From assembly GCF_014195655.1 (NCBI RefSeq), contig NZ_JACICD010000003.1, positions 248,001 to 312,000 on the forward strand: a stretch of DNA of 64,000 nt, given 5' to 3'. This document shows, in pieces, positions 28,200 through 37,950 of this stretch. The notes below the pieces were generated by a model, which worked only from the letters and a program-made list of their open reading frames with translations, searched no databases and was not told the DNA's origin. A program made the translations under genes and the position numbers. Numbering within the stretch: the first letter of the stretch is position 1; each line of letters starts with the position of its first letter. The stretch is from Ancylobacter tetraedralis. GTDB taxonomy: Bacteria > Pseudomonadota > Alphaproteobacteria > Rhizobiales > Xanthobacteraceae.

Positions 28200-28392
28200 G
28201 CGTTGATCACTCGATGCACACGAAATGGGCCCGATCGGCCTTGCCTACATAATAGCCACGCCGCGTGTGTCAGCAACCCTTCCAAAAGCCATATGTCAAA
28301 ACTTTTGCAATCTGCCTTCGCTTTTGCGCTAAACGATCGCGTGGGGCAAGGGCGTGCCGGTCGCATGGCGCCCAGCGGATAGGCGGTTTCTC
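28200..28392. promoter_or_regulatory. divergent promoter region between dusB and ispDF
   Basis: A 193-nt region between divergent genes, with an AT-rich middle (about 28274-28335). No sigma-54 (-24/-12) motif is apparent. I could not fix precise -35/-10 boxes. Confidence 0.4.
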
Positions 28393-29565
28393 ATGGGTTT
28401 GCGGACGGACGTGATCGTGGTCGCGGCAGGCAGCGGCCAAAGAGCGGGCGACGGCATTCCCAAGCAATACCGGTCCATCGGCGGGCGCACCGTGCTGCGC
28501 CGCACGCTGGAAGCCTTTGCCGGCTCAAATGGAATCCGCCACATCCTGCCGGTCATCAATCCCGAGCACGCCGCGCTCTGCGCCGATTCGGCCGCCGGCC
28601 TGCCCGGCGTGCTCGCACCGGTGGCGGGCGGGGCGACGCGCCAGGCCTCGGTGCGCGCGGGACTGGAGGCGCTGGCGGACGATCCGCCGGATCTGGTGCT
28701 GATCCATGATGCCGCGCGGCCCTTCGTCTCGCCGCGCCTCGTGGCGCGTGCCATCGCGGCGGCCGAGCGGCATGGCGCGGCGGTGCCCGTGCTCGCGCTG
28801 GTCGACACCATCAAATCCGTGCCCGAGACTGGCTTCATCGCCAGCGGTCCGGACCGCGATGCCCTACGCAGCGTGCAGACGCCGCAGGCTTTCCGCTACG
28901 CGCTGATTCGCGACGCCCATCGCCTTCAGACACACAGCGCCCACCTCACCGACGACGCGGCGGTGGCGGAAGCGGCCGGCCACAAGGTCGCCGTCTTCCC
29001 CGGCGATCCCGCCAATGTGAAGCTCACAACCCCCGAGGATTTCGTGACCGCCGAACGCACCGCCGCCGCCGATCTCCTCGATGTGCGCACCGCCACCGGC
29101 TTTGACGTGCACGCCTTCGGCCCCGGCGACCATGTGATGCTGGGCGGCGTGCGCATTCCCCACGGCTTTGGCCTGTCCGGCCATTCCGATGCCGACGTGG
29201 TGCTGCACGCGCTGACCGACGCGCTGCTCGGCACCATCGGCAGCGGCGATATCGGCCACCATTTCCCGCCCTCCGATCCGCAATGGAAAGGCGCCGCCTC
29301 CGACCAGTTTCTCGCCCACGCCGCGCGGCTGGTGCGCGATGCCGGCGGGCGCATCGCCCATCTCGACGCCACGGTGATCTGCGAGGCGCCGAAGATCGGC
29401 CCGCACCGCGAGGCCATGCGCGCGCGGATCGCCGCCATCGCCGGGATCTCGCTGGCCCGGGTGAGCGTCAAGGCGACCACCAGCGAACAGCTCGGCTTCA
29501 CCGGCCGCCGCGAGGGCATTGCGGCGCTGGCGGCCGCCACGGTGCGGTTGCCGTGGATCGACTGA
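28393..29565 (+). CDS. ispDF: bifunctional 2-C-methyl-D-erythritol 4-phosphate cytidylyltransferase / MEcPP synthase
   Basis: A 390-residue fusion of two steps of the non-mevalonate isoprenoid pathway. The N-terminal IspD part (about 1-225) has [16 protein letters not shown] for CTP binding and IHDAARPF. The C-terminal IspF part (about 230-390) has [31 protein letters not shown] with the metal ligands, and [15 protein letters not shown]. The ATG at 28393 begins at [13 protein letters not shown]. Fusion is common in alphaproteobacteria. The cinA-type gene follows after 17 nt. Confidence 0.96.
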   Translation: MGLRTDVIVVAAGSGQRAGDGIPKQYRSIGGRTVLRRTLEAFAGSNGIRHILPVINPEHAALCADSAAGLPGVLAPVAGGATRQASVRAGLEALADDPPDLVLIHDAARPFVSPRLVARAIAAAERHGAAVPVLALVDTIKSVPETGFIASGPDRDALRSVQTPQAFRYALIRDAHRLQTHSAHLTDDAAVAEAAGHKVAVFPGDPANVKLTTPEDFVTAERTAAADLLDVRTATGFDVHAFGPGDHVMLGGVRIPHGFGLSGHSDADVVLHALTDALLGTIGSGDIGHHFPPSDPQWKGAASDQFLAHAARLVRDAGGRIAHLDATVICEAPKIGPHREAMRARIAAIAGISLARVSVKATTSEQLGFTGRREGIAALAAATVRLPWID

Positions 29566-29582
29566 TCGGCGAGGATGGCGCC

Positions 29583-30107
29583 ATGATCGACCCCACCGAT
29601 GCGCTCGACCTGCAGGCCATTCGCGTGCTGGACCTGTGCCGCGCCCGCAGCCTGACGATTTCTACCGCCGAATCCTGCACGGGCGGCCTCGTTGCCGGCG
29701 CGCTCACCGACATTGCCGGTTCGTCCGATGTGCTTGACCGCGGGTTCGTGACCTATTCCAACCAGGCCAAGGTCGAGGTGCTCGGCGTCAGCCCGTCCAC
29801 GCTGTCCATCCATGGCGCGGTGAGCGAGGAAACCGCGCGCGAAATGGTGCGCGGGCTGCTGCGGGCGGCCCGCACCTCGCTCGGCGTCTCCATCACCGGC
29901 ATTGCCGGCCCGGGCGGCGGCTCGGCGGCCAAGCCGGTGGGGCTCGTGCATTTCGCGGCCGGCACGGCGGATGGAAAGATCATCGCGCGGCGCGAGGTGT
30001 TCGCCGACCAGGACCGCGCCGGCGTGCGCCGCCTCTCCGTGCTTACCGCGCTCGCCATGCTGGCGGAACTGGCCGCTCAGGAGCCGCTGGCGCCCTCCGG
30101 GCCATAG
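29583..30107 (+). CDS. pncC: CinA C-terminal family nicotinamide-nucleotide amidase
   Basis: A 174-residue stand-alone CinA-C/PncC domain, which deamidates nicotinamide mononucleotide to nicotinate mononucleotide in pyridine nucleotide recycling. Signatures are STAESCTGGLVAGALTDIAG near the N-terminus with the catalytic Ser, VTYSNQAK, and SITGIAGPGGGSAAKPVG. It probably shares a transcript with ispDF. Its 3' end overlaps the convergent COQ10-like gene by 31 bp. Confidence 0.92.
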   Translation: MIDPTDALDLQAIRVLDLCRARSLTISTAESCTGGLVAGALTDIAGSSDVLDRGFVTYSNQAKVEVLGVSPSTLSIHGAVSEETAREMVRGLLRAARTSLGVSITGIAGPGGGSAAKPVGLVHFAAGTADGKIIARREVFADQDRAGVRRLSVLTALAMLAELAAQEPLAPSGP

Positions 30108-30547
30108 ACCTGGTCCGCCCGCGCCTCGAACGCATCGGAGAAGCGTCGGAAGGCGGCATCGAACATCGCGCCCATCAGAAGGCCGAGCGTGCGCGAGCGA
30201 AATTCATAGGAGATGAAGAACTCCACCTCGCACCCGCCCCCCTCGACAGGCCGGAAGGTCCAGCGGTTTTCCAGCCGGCTGAACGGGCCGTCGAGATATT
30301 CCACCGTGATGGCGAGGCGCGGGCGATCGAGCGAGACGCGGCTGGTGAAGCTCTCGCGGAACACCTTGTAGGCCACGCTCATGTCGGCGACGAGGATATC
30401 CACCCCCTCCCCGCTCGCCACGCGCCGGCGCACATGCAGGCTCTCGCACAGCGGCACGAATTCGGGATAGCGCTCGACATCGGCCACGAGGGCGAACATG
30501 TCGGCCGCCGAGTGGCGGACACGCCGCTTGTTGCGGAAGGAGGGCAT
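30077..30547 (-). CDS. SRPBCC-family protein, COQ10 / RatA-like
   Basis: A 156-residue START-like protein, all in one domain, with SAADMFALVADVERYPEFVPLC and VEFFISYEFRSRTLGLLMGAMFD as family features. Homologues are called RatA in E. coli and COQ10 (ubiquinone-binding) in mitochondria. In alphaproteobacteria it lies beside lipA, as here (3 nt between them), and a ubiquinone-binding or respiratory role is more likely than a toxin role. No antitoxin RatB gene is adjacent. Confidence 0.88.
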   Translation of the reverse strand: MPSFRNKRRVRHSAADMFALVADVERYPEFVPLCESLHVRRRVASGEGVDILVADMSVAYKVFRESFTSRVSLDRPRLAITVEYLDGPFSRLENRWTFRPVEGGGCEVEFFISYEFRSRTLGLLMGAMFDAAFRRFSDAFEARADQVYGPEGASGS

Positions 30548-30550
30548 GGA

Positions 30551-31525
30551 TCAGACGCTGACGGTGGAGCCGAGCTTGGCCGCACGCGCCGCGCGCAGCC
30601 GGGCGAAATCCTCGCCGGCATGGTGCGAGGATCGCGTCAGCGGGCTCGACGAGACCATGAGGAAGCCCTTGGAATAGGCAATGGTCTCATAGGACTTGAA
30701 GTCCTCCGGCGTCACGAATCCCATGACAGGATGATGCTTGCGCGTCGGCTGCAGGTACTGGCCGATGGTCATGAAGTCGATCTCCGCCGAGCGCAGGTCG
30801 TCCATCAGCTGCAGCACCTCGTTCCTCACCTCGCCGAGGCCGACCATGATGCCGGATTTGGTGAAGATGGACGGGTCCAGCTCCTTCACCCGCTGCAAGA
30901 GGCGCAGCGAATGGAAGTAGCGCGCGCCGGGCCGCACCTTCAGGTAGAGCGAGGGCACGCATTCCAGATTGTGGTTGAACACGTCCGGCCGCGCCGCCAC
31001 CACCACCTCCAGCGCCCCGTCCTTGCGCAGGAAATCGGGCGTGAGAATCTCGATGGTCGTGGTGGGGCTGGTGGCGCGGATGGCGCGGATGGTGCGGGCG
31101 AAATGCTCGGCGCCGCCGTCCGCGAGGTCGTCGCGGTCGACCGAGGTGATGACGACATGCTCGAGCCCGAGCTTGGCCACCGCATCCGCCACCTTCTGCG
31201 GCTCGTCCATGTCGAGCGGGCCCGGCAGGCCGGTGCGCACATTGCAGAAGGCGCAGGCCCGCGTGCAGGTGTCGCCCATGATCATGAAGGTGGCGTGCTT
31301 CTTCTGCCAGCACTCGCCGATATTGGGGCAGCTCGCCTCCTCGCACACGGTGACGAGGCCGTTGGCGCGGACGATATCCGCCGTCTGCTGCCAGCCGGGC
31401 GTGCCGGGAGCGCGCACCCGGATCCAGTCCGGCTTCTTCAGCGCCGGCGTTTCCACCCGGTTCACCTTTTCCGGGTGACGGGGCTTTTCGAGCGCACGAT
31501 TGAGCGTGTTGAGAACCGTGACCAT
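30551..31525 (-). CDS. lipA: lipoyl synthase
   Basis: A 324-residue radical SAM enzyme inserting two sulfur atoms into the octanoyl group of lipoyl domains. It carries the radical-SAM cluster CTRACAFC and the auxiliary cluster cysteines in [13 protein letters not shown]. The final serine motif is in [14 protein letters not shown] form: [16 protein letters not shown]. Start ATG at 31525 (MVTVLNTLN). Its targets include the PdhB and PdhC lipoyl domains encoded about 3 kb downstream in the same window. Confidence 0.96.
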   Translation of the reverse strand: MVTVLNTLNRALEKPRHPEKVNRVETPALKKPDWIRVRAPGTPGWQQTADIVRANGLVTVCEEASCPNIGECWQKKHATFMIMGDTCTRACAFCNVRTGLPGPLDMDEPQKVADAVAKLGLEHVVITSVDRDDLADGGAEHFARTIRAIRATSPTTTIEILTPDFLRKDGALEVVVAARPDVFNHNLECVPSLYLKVRPGARYFHSLRLLQRVKELDPSIFTKSGIMVGLGEVRNEVLQLMDDLRSAEIDFMTIGQYLQPTRKHHPVMGFVTPEDFKSYETIAYSKGFLMVSSSPLTRSSHHAGEDFARLRAARAAKLGSTVSV

Positions 31526-31669
31526 TGACGACCTTCCGGACGACGCGGCTGCCGGTGCGACACACACCGAAAGCGACCGTCCATTCCTAGTCCAGCCCAG
31601 CCCCGGCGTCGACCGCCGCCGGCGCAGGGCGCCCCTGCAGCAAGCGCTTCCGGGGCAGCCTGCGAAGTA

Positions 31670-31918
31670 TCAGCGCCGGAACAGGCCCAGCAGGAACAGC
31701 AGCACGACCGCGCCGACCGAGGAGACGATCAGGCTGCCGATCCAGCCCGCCTGCACATTGATGCCCAGTGTCGAGAACAGGGCGGCGCCGAGAAACGAGC
31801 CGATCAGGCCGACAACCAGGTTGGTGAGGAGCCCATGGCTGCGCCCCAAGGTCTTTTCCGCGATCCACCCGGCGAGGATGCCGATGATGATCGCTCCAAA
31901 AATGCCGACGCCCGTCAT
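31670..31918 (-). CDS. GlsB/YeaQ/YmgE family stress-response membrane protein
   Basis: An 82-residue protein with three hydrophobic helices and the glycine-rich pattern IIIGILAGWIAEKTLG and NLVVGLIGSFLGAALF. The family (transglycosylase-associated in old annotation) is stress-linked but without known biochemical function. I use the ATG at 31918 because the upstream part of the frame does not resemble the family. It stands alone between lipA and lpdA. Confidence 0.85.
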   Translation of the reverse strand: MTGVGIFGAIIIGILAGWIAEKTLGRSHGLLTNLVVGLIGSFLGAALFSTLGINVQAGWIGSLIVSSVGAVVLLFLLGLFRR

Positions 31919-32040
31919 TCCCAAACTCCCGATGCCGCCCCTCAATGTGGCGGGCAGCTCTGCAATCGGCAAGACCACCGTCAGCGCCGGACGGCCATAG
32001 AGAGGCGGGCGGCGCGGTCCCCCGCAGCGCCCGCCGGCGT

Positions 32041-33459
32041 TCACATGTGGATGGCGCGCCCATAGGCCGCGAGCACGCTCTCATGCATGGTCTCGGACAC
32101 CGTGGGATGGGGGAAGACCGCGTTGATCAGCTCTTCCTCGGTGGTCTCGAGGTTCATCGCCAGCACGAAGCCCTGGATCATCTCGGTGACTTCCGCGCCA
32201 ACCAGATGGGCGCCGAGCAGCTGGCCCGTCTTGGCATCGAAGATGGTCTTCACGAGGCCTTCCGATTCGCCGAGCGCCACGGCCTTGCCGTTGCCGATGA
32301 AGGGGAAGCGGCCGACCTTGATCTCAAAGCCGGCTTCCTTCGCCTTCTTCTCGGTAAGGCCGACGGAGGCGACCTGCGGCATGCAATAGGTGCAGCCGGG
32401 GATCATCAGCTTGTCCATCGGGTGGGCGTGCCCACCGGCGATAGCCTCGGCGGCGATGACGCCCTCATGCTCGGCCTTGTGCGCCAGCATGGGCGGGCCG
32501 GCGACGTCGCCGATGGCCCAAAGGCCCGGCACGTTGGTGCGGCACAGGCCGTCGATCACCACGCAGCCGCGATCAGTCTTCACGCCGAGCGTCTCAAGGC
32601 CGAGATTCTCGATGTTGCCGACCACGCCCACCGCGGAAATCAGCCGGTCCGCGGTGATCGTCTGGCTCTTGCCATCCGCCGTCTCAACGGTCGCGGTGAC
32701 GCTGTCCGCGCCCTTCACGACCTTCGACACCTTGGCGCCGGTGAGGATCTTGATGCCCTGCTTCTCGAACCGCTTCCGTGCGTGCGCGGCGATCTCCTCG
32801 TCCTCGACGGGAAGGATCTGCGGCAGAAGCTCGACAATGGTGACATCCGAGCCCATCGCCTTGTAGAAGGAGGCGAATTCGACGCCGATGGCGCCCGAGC
32901 CCATGATCAGCAGCGACTTCGGCACGCTGGCCGGGGCCAGCGCCTCGAAATAGGTCCAGATCAGCTTCTTGTCCGGCTCGATGCCCGGCAGCGCGCGCGG
33001 GCGGGCACCCGTGGCGATGACGATGTTCTTGGCTGTGTAGTCGCCGGGCGCCAGTGCGCCCTTGGGCGCAGGCTCCGGCGAGGCGGCGACCGAGACCTTG
33101 CCGGGCGCGGTCAGCGTCGCCTGCCCCCAGATCACGTCGACCTTGTTCTTCTTGAGCAGGAAGCCGACGCCATTGCTCATCTGCGCCGAGATGCCGCGCG
33201 AGCGCTTGACCACGCCGGCAATGTCGACCCCCGTCTTCTCGGCGACGAGCCCGTAATCCTTGGCGTGCTCGATATAGTGGAAGATCTCGGCCGAGCGCAG
33301 CAGCGCCTTGGCCGGGATGCAGCCCCAGTTCGGGCAGATGCCGCCGACATATTGCCGCTCGATGACGCCGACCTTGAGGCCGAGCTGGGCGGCGCGGATG
33401 GCCCCGACATAGCCGCCGGGGCCCGAGCCGATGAAGAGAACGTCGTAGTTATTCGCCAT
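32041..33459 (-). CDS. lpdA: dihydrolipoyl dehydrogenase (E3) of the pyruvate dehydrogenase complex
   Basis: A 472-residue FAD disulfide reductase that reoxidises dihydrolipoyl groups. The FAD motif is FIGSGPGGYVGAIRAA at the N-terminus, the redox disulfide is in GGICPNWGCIPAK (Cys pair around 43 and 48), NAD binding is near MGSGAIGVEFASFY, and the C-terminal catalytic His-Glu is in FPHPTVSETMHE. It closes the pdh operon, 9 nt after pdhC. Confidence 0.95.
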   Translation of the reverse strand: MANNYDVLFIGSGPGGYVGAIRAAQLGLKVGVIERQYVGGICPNWGCIPAKALLRSAEIFHYIEHAKDYGLVAEKTGVDIAGVVKRSRGISAQMSNGVGFLLKKNKVDVIWGQATLTAPGKVSVAASPEPAPKGALAPGDYTAKNIVIATGARPRALPGIEPDKKLIWTYFEALAPASVPKSLLIMGSGAIGVEFASFYKAMGSDVTIVELLPQILPVEDEEIAAHARKRFEKQGIKILTGAKVSKVVKGADSVTATVETADGKSQTITADRLISAVGVVGNIENLGLETLGVKTDRGCVVIDGLCRTNVPGLWAIGDVAGPPMLAHKAEHEGVIAAEAIAGGHAHPMDKLMIPGCTYCMPQVASVGLTEKKAKEAGFEIKVGRFPFIGNGKAVALGESEGLVKTIFDAKTGQLLGAHLVGAEVTEMIQGFVLAMNLETTEEELINAVFPHPTVSETMHESVLAAYGRAIHM

Positions 33460-33468
33460 GATCGTTCC

Positions 33469-34845
33469 TCAGACCAGCATCGACATCGGCTTTTCGATGA
33501 TCCGCTTGAAGGCGCCGATGAGCTGCGCGCCCATGGCGCCGTCCATCACGCGATGGTCGCAGGAGATGGTGACAGTCATCACCGTCGCCACCGCCAGCTC
33601 GCCCTTCTTCACCACTGCCCGCTGCTCGCTGGCACCGACCGCCAGGATCGTTGCATGCGGAGGATTGATGATCGCGGTGAAGTCCTTGATTCCAAACATG
33701 CCGAGGTTCGAAATCGCCGAGGAGCCGCCCTGGTATTCGTTCGGCGCCAGCTTCTTGTTGCGGGCGCGGATCGCCAGGTCGCGGGTCTCGTTGGAGATCG
33801 CCGACAGCGTCTTGGTCTCGGCCTTGCGAATGATCGGCGTCAGGAGCCCCTTGCCGCCGTCGATCGCCACGGCGACGCCGATATCGGAATGCTTCAGCTT
33901 GAGGTAGCGGTCGCCGCCCCACACCATGTTGGCATCCGGCACCTGCTGGAAGGCGAGCGCATAGGCCTTGATGACGAAGTCGTTGACCGAGAGCTTGTAG
34001 GTCGGCTTGCCGTCCTTCTCGGGCGCGGACTTGTTCAGCTCCTCGCGGAGCTTCAGCAGCGCGTCCACGTCGCAGTCGACCGTGAGGTAGAAGGTCGGCA
34101 CCGTCTGCCGCGCCTCGGTCATGCGCTGGGCGATGACGCGGCGCATGCCGTCGAGCGGGATCTCCTCGTAGGTGCCGGGCTCGTAATAGGCCTTGGCCAG
34201 TTCGAGCACGGCGGCATTCGAGGGAGCGGCGGCGGCCGGGGCCGGCACGGCCGCGGGAGCCGGCGCGGCGGGTGCGGGGGCCGCAGCTGCGGCCGGCTTG
34301 GCGGCACCGGCCTTGGCGCCGGCGATGTCGGCCGCGACCACGCGGCCATGCGGGCCGGAGCCCTTCACATCCGCGAGTTCGACGCCCTTCTCCTTCGCGA
34401 GGCGACGGGCGAGCGGCGAGGCGAACACGCGGCCGCCGGGTGCCTTGCCATTGCCGTGATCGTAACCGCCGGATGCGGCGACGGGAGCCGGAGCGACATC
34501 CGGCGTCGCCGTCGCGGGCTCGGCAACCTTCGGCACCTCCGCTGCGGCTTCCGCCTTGGCGGGCGCCGCGCCGGAGCCGGCGGCAATCGCCTTGACGTCC
34601 TCGCCCTCGGTGGCGAGCACGGCGATAAGCTGGTTCACCGGCACGTCGGCGGTGCCTTCCGGCACCAGGATCTTCGCCAGCGTGCCCTCGTCGATGGCCT
34701 CGACTTCCATCGTGGCCTTGTCGGTCTCGATCTCGGCAATGACGTCGCCGGGGGCGACCTTGTCACCCTCCTTTTTCAGCCATTTGGCGAGGTTGCCCTT
34801 CTCCATGGTGGGAGACAGGGCCGGCATCAGGATTTCGACGGACAT
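33469..34845 (-). CDS. pdhC: dihydrolipoamide acetyltransferase (E2) of pyruvate dehydrogenase
   Basis: A 458-residue E2. One lipoyl domain (1-80) with Lys in [11 protein letters not shown], then an Ala/Pro linker, the peripheral subunit-binding domain (about 138-175, SPLARRLAKEKG and GPHGRVVAADI), a second long Ala/Pro linker (about 178-210) and the catalytic CAT domain ending with the active-site HRVMDGAMG. It forms the core of the complex and transfers acetyl groups to CoA. Confidence 0.96.
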   Translation of the reverse strand: MSVEILMPALSPTMEKGNLAKWLKKEGDKVAPGDVIAEIETDKATMEVEAIDEGTLAKILVPEGTADVPVNQLIAVLATEGEDVKAIAAGSGAAPAKAEAAAEVPKVAEPATATPDVAPAPVAASGGYDHGNGKAPGGRVFASPLARRLAKEKGVELADVKGSGPHGRVVAADIAGAKAGAAKPAAAAAPAPAAPAPAAVPAPAAAAPSNAAVLELAKAYYEPGTYEEIPLDGMRRVIAQRMTEARQTVPTFYLTVDCDVDALLKLREELNKSAPEKDGKPTYKLSVNDFVIKAYALAFQQVPDANMVWGGDRYLKLKHSDIGVAVAIDGGKGLLTPIIRKAETKTLSAISNETRDLAIRARNKKLAPNEYQGGSSAISNLGMFGIKDFTAIINPPHATILAVGASEQRAVVKKGELAVATVMTVTISCDHRVMDGAMGAQLIGAFKRIIEKPMSMLV

Positions 34846-34860
34846 GGCGCTTCTTCGACC

Positions 34861-36273
34861 TCAGCGATAGGTGACGGCGCGGGCGGCGTCGATGACGTCC
34901 TGCACCGAGGGCAGCGCAAGCTTTTCGAGGTTGGCGGCGTAGGGCATCGGCACGTCCTTGCCGGTGACGCGCAGCACGGGGGCGTCGAGATAGTCGAACG
35001 CCTTCTCCATCAGCTGGGCGACGATTTCCGCGCCGACGCCCGACTGATGCCAGCCCTCTTCCACCGTCACGCAGCGGCCGGTCTTCTTCACCGAGGCGAG
35101 GATGGTGTCGACATCCATCGGACGAATGGTGCGCAGGTCGATCACCTCCGCCTCGATGCCGAGCTTGGACAGCTCTTCCGCCGCCTTGAGCGCGTAGTTC
35201 ATGCCGATGGACCAGGCCACCAGCGTCACGTCCTTGCCCGGCCGGGCGATCTTCGCCTTGCCGATCGGCACGGTGTAGTCGTCCAGCTTGGGCACCGGCG
35301 AGGCGTGGCCGTACAGGATCTCGTTCTCAAGGAAGATGATCGGGTTCGGGTCGCGGATCGCCGACTTCAGCAGGCCCTTGGCATCGGCCGCCGTATAGGG
35401 CGCGACGACCTTGAGGCCGGGGACATGGCTGTACCAGGCGGTGTAGTCCTGGCTGTGCTGGGCGGCGACGCGGGCGGCGGCGCCGTTGGGGCCGCGGAAC
35501 ACGATGGAGCAGTGCACCTGCCCGCCCGACATGTAGAGCGTCTTGGCGGCCGAGTTGATGATCTGGTCGATCGCCTGCATGGCGAAGTTGAACGTCATGA
35601 ACTCGACGATCGGCTTCAGCCCGGCAAAGGCCGCGCCGACGCCGACGCCGGCGAAGCCGTGCTCGGTGATCGGCGTGTCGATGACGCGCCGCGCGCCGAA
35701 TTCCTGCAGCAGCCCCTGGGTGATCTTGTAGGCGCCCTGATATTCCGCGACCTCCTCGCCCATGACGAAGACGTCGCCGTCGCGGCGCATCTCCTCGGCC
35801 ATAGCGTCGCGCAGCGCTTCGCGCATGGTCTGGTTGACGAATTCGGTGCCGGCCGGCACATCCGGCTCGGGCAGCGCTTCGGGCTGCGGCGGGTTTGCCA
35901 CCGCCGAGGTGACGATGGCGGGAGCGGCCGGCGCCGCGCTGGCCACCGGCGAGGGCTGGAGCGGCGCCGCCTCGGCCGGAGCAGCCTCGGCAGCCTTGGG
36001 CGCGGGTGCGCTCGCCGCGCTGGCATCCTCGCCATCGGCAAGGATCACCGCGATCGGCGTGTTGACGGCGACATCCTGCGTGCCCTCGGGCACCAGGATC
36101 TTGCCGAGCGTGCCCTCGTCGATCGCCTCGACCTCCATCGTGGCCTTGTCGGTCTCGATCTCGGCGATCACGTCGCCGGACTTGACCGTGTCGCCCTCTT
36201 TCTTGAGCCACTTGGCGAGATTGCCTTTCTCCATGGTCGGGGAAAGGGCAGGCATAAGAACTTCGGTCGGCAT
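34861..36273 (-). CDS. pdhB: pyruvate dehydrogenase E1 beta subunit with N-terminal lipoyl domain
   Basis: A 470-residue protein. An N-terminal lipoyl domain (1-80; Lys in [11 protein letters not shown]) is joined by an Ala/Pro linker to the E1-beta domain (about 145-470), with the thiamine-diphosphate-contacting [16 protein letters not shown] and the [12 protein letters not shown] segment. The lipoylated E1-beta is a known feature of several Rhizobiales and alphaproteobacteria. The lipoyl domain is close to identical in sequence to that of pdhC, implying duplication or conversion. Confidence 0.95.
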   Translation of the reverse strand: MPTEVLMPALSPTMEKGNLAKWLKKEGDTVKSGDVIAEIETDKATMEVEAIDEGTLGKILVPEGTQDVAVNTPIAVILADGEDASAASAPAPKAAEAAPAEAAPLQPSPVASAAPAAPAIVTSAVANPPQPEALPEPDVPAGTEFVNQTMREALRDAMAEEMRRDGDVFVMGEEVAEYQGAYKITQGLLQEFGARRVIDTPITEHGFAGVGVGAAFAGLKPIVEFMTFNFAMQAIDQIINSAAKTLYMSGGQVHCSIVFRGPNGAAARVAAQHSQDYTAWYSHVPGLKVVAPYTAADAKGLLKSAIRDPNPIIFLENEILYGHASPVPKLDDYTVPIGKAKIARPGKDVTLVAWSIGMNYALKAAEELSKLGIEAEVIDLRTIRPMDVDTILASVKKTGRCVTVEEGWHQSGVGAEIVAQLMEKAFDYLDAPVLRVTGKDVPMPYAANLEKLALPSVQDVIDAARAVTYR

Positions 36274-36313
36274 GGCGGCGTTCCCCAGAAAGAACGTGCG
36301 GCGAGATCGCGCG

Positions 36314-36628
36314 TCACTGCGTGTGTGCCGGCGGCACGAACGTCAGGTTGCTGTAGACAGCCATCGAGGAGATGGCGACGAGGAGGGCGAGAAAGAAGGC
36401 AACCAGCATCTTGTTGAGGCTGGCGGAGATGTCGGCGGGAACGCCGGCCGCCTGCCGCGCCCCGAAGGGCCAGAAGGCAACCCGCAGCCTTGCGGTGGCG
36501 CCAGCCTTGCGGCGGACGGCAAGGCTATAGGCGAGGCGCACCGCCAACACCCAGATGACCACCGCCGCCGAACCGCCGGCGACGACGCCAACCCAGAACA
36601 TGCCGGCGAGCATCGACACGCCCGCCAC
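36314..36628 (-). CDS. small membrane protein inside the pdh operon
   Basis: A 104-residue protein with two hydrophobic helices (about 8-32 and 73-92) separated by a basic loop ([14 protein letters not shown]). I do not recognise a family. The start could be the GTG at 36628, directly after the pdhA stop, or the ATG at 36613. It lies in the same direction as pdhA and pdhB, with 40 nt to pdhB, so it is probably co-transcribed. Two-helix topology with a cytoplasmic or periplasmic loop suggests a membrane role rather than a soluble complex subunit. Confidence 0.65.
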   Translation of the reverse strand: MAGVSMLAGMFWVGVVAGGSAAVVIWVLAVRLAYSLAVRRKAGATARLRVAFWPFGARQAAGVPADISASLNKMLVAFFLALLVAISSMAVYSNLTFVPPAHTQ

Positions 36629-37708
36629 TCAGCGGTGGATGTCGGTGTAGAGCTCGGACGCATCCGGCTCCGGATCGTGGCTGGCGAAATCGGCCGCCGC
36701 GTTCATCACGTCGCGGATCTCGGCGTCGATCGCCTTCAACTCTTCCTCGCTCGCCCAGCTCTTCTCCAGCAGACGCGCCCGCACCTGCTCGATGGGATCG
36801 TGCTCGGTGCGCATCTTCTGCACCTCCTCCTTCGACCGGTACTTGGCCGGATCGGACATGGAGTGGCCGCGATAGCGATAGGTGAGCATCTCGAGGATGT
36901 AGGGGCCCTTGCCGGAGCGGGCGAATTCCACCGCGCGCTGCCCGGCGGCCTTCACCGCCCGCACATCCATGCCGTCGACCTGTTCGCCGGGAATGTTGAA
37001 CGAGGTGCCGCGCTTGGAAAAGTCCGTCTGGGCGGAGGCGCGGCTCACCGCGGTTCCCATCGCGTATTTGTTGTTCTCGATGATGTAGACGACCGGCAGC
37101 TTCCAGAGCTCCGCCATGTTGAAGCTCTCGTAGACCTGCCCCTGATTGGCCGCGCCGTCGCCGAAATAGGTCAGGCAGACATTGCCGTTCTGGCGGTAGG
37201 CGTCGGCGAAGGCGAGGCCGGTGCCGAGCGAGACCTGCGCGCCGACAATGCCGTGGCCGCCGTAGAAGCCCTTGTCGGTGCTGAACATGTGCATCGAGCC
37301 GCCCTTCCCCTTGGAATAGCCGCCGCGCCGGCCGGTCAGCTCGGCCATCACGCCCTTGGGGTCCATGCCGGTGGCCAGCATGTGGCCATGGTCGCGATAG
37401 CCGGTGATGACCTGGTCACCCTGCTTGAGCGCGGCCTGCATGCCGACGACGACGGCCTCCTGGCCGATATAGAGGTGGCAGAAACCACCGATCAGGCCCA
37501 TGCCGTAGAGTTGGCCGGCCTTTTCCTCGAAGCGGCGAATCTCCAGCATCTGGCGATAGGCTTCGAGTTCTTCCGCCTTGGAGAATTCGAGCGTCGAGGG
37601 GGAGCCCCCCGAAGACTTGTCGGCGCGCCGCGCCGCGCTACGGGCGGTTTTGGGGGCAGCGGTTCCGACGGTATTGCTGACGGCCGACTTCTTCGCGGCA
37701 GTTACCAT
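36629..37708 (-). CDS. pdhA: pyruvate dehydrogenase E1 alpha subunit
   Basis: A 359-residue thiamine-diphosphate enzyme subunit, decarboxylating pyruvate. After a basic Ala-rich N-terminus (1-40) comes QEAVVVGMQAAL, GYRDHGHMLATGM, the phosphorylation-loop-like YRYRGHSMSDPAKYR and the ThDP motif GDGAANQGQVYESFNMA. First gene of pdhA-orf-pdhB-pdhC-lpdA. An AT-rich region upstream (37740-37880) probably carries its promoter. Confidence 0.96.
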   Translation of the reverse strand: MVTAAKKSAVSNTVGTAAPKTARSAARRADKSSGGSPSTLEFSKAEELEAYRQMLEIRRFEEKAGQLYGMGLIGGFCHLYIGQEAVVVGMQAALKQGDQVITGYRDHGHMLATGMDPKGVMAELTGRRGGYSKGKGGSMHMFSTDKGFYGGHGIVGAQVSLGTGLAFADAYRQNGNVCLTYFGDGAANQGQVYESFNMAELWKLPVVYIIENNKYAMGTAVSRASAQTDFSKRGTSFNIPGEQVDGMDVRAVKAAGQRAVEFARSGKGPYILEMLTYRYRGHSMSDPAKYRSKEEVQKMRTEHDPIEQVRARLLEKSWASEEELKAIDAEIRDVMNAAADFASHDPEPDASELYTDIHR

Positions 37709-37795
37709 GGCGCATCCTCAGCTCGCGAGTGACCTGCGAGCTTCATAACGCACCTTTCCACGCGGCGCTACGCCTGGAATGCAATGCTGCAACGC

Positions 37796-37880
37796 ACAAC
37801 ATATTGTACGCGCATAGGTTTCTTGCAATTAACTGAATTCTAGTCAATTCGGCTATTTAACTTATTTCAAGTTAAGCATT
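37796..37880 (-). promoter_or_regulatory. AT-rich region upstream of pdhA with two inverted repeats
   Basis: This stretch is much richer in A and T than its surroundings. It has TTAACTT-N5-AAGTTAA (37857-37875) and GAATT-N6-AATTC (37835-37850), both possible operator sites, and a TACAAT on the minus strand (37803-37808) that could be a -10 box about 95 nt before the pdhA ATG. No regulator can be named. Confidence 0.4.
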
Positions 37881-37950
37881 TGCAATCGCGACATTTCCTG
37901 TTCGAACGCTACTGGCATCCAATATGCCGGATGCACCGCAGCGACGCCCA

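Noticed and set aside
30077-30547. RatA toxin of a toxin-antitoxin system
   Set aside because: No RatB-like antitoxin gene is adjacent, and in alphaproteobacteria this gene beside lipA is better explained as a COQ10-like protein.
31945-36417. A 1490-residue open frame on the plus strand across lpdA, pdhC and pdhB
   Set aside because: It is the antisense of three clear genes; the translation is low-complexity Arg/His/Gly/Asp-rich sequence typical of shadow frames in GC-rich DNA.
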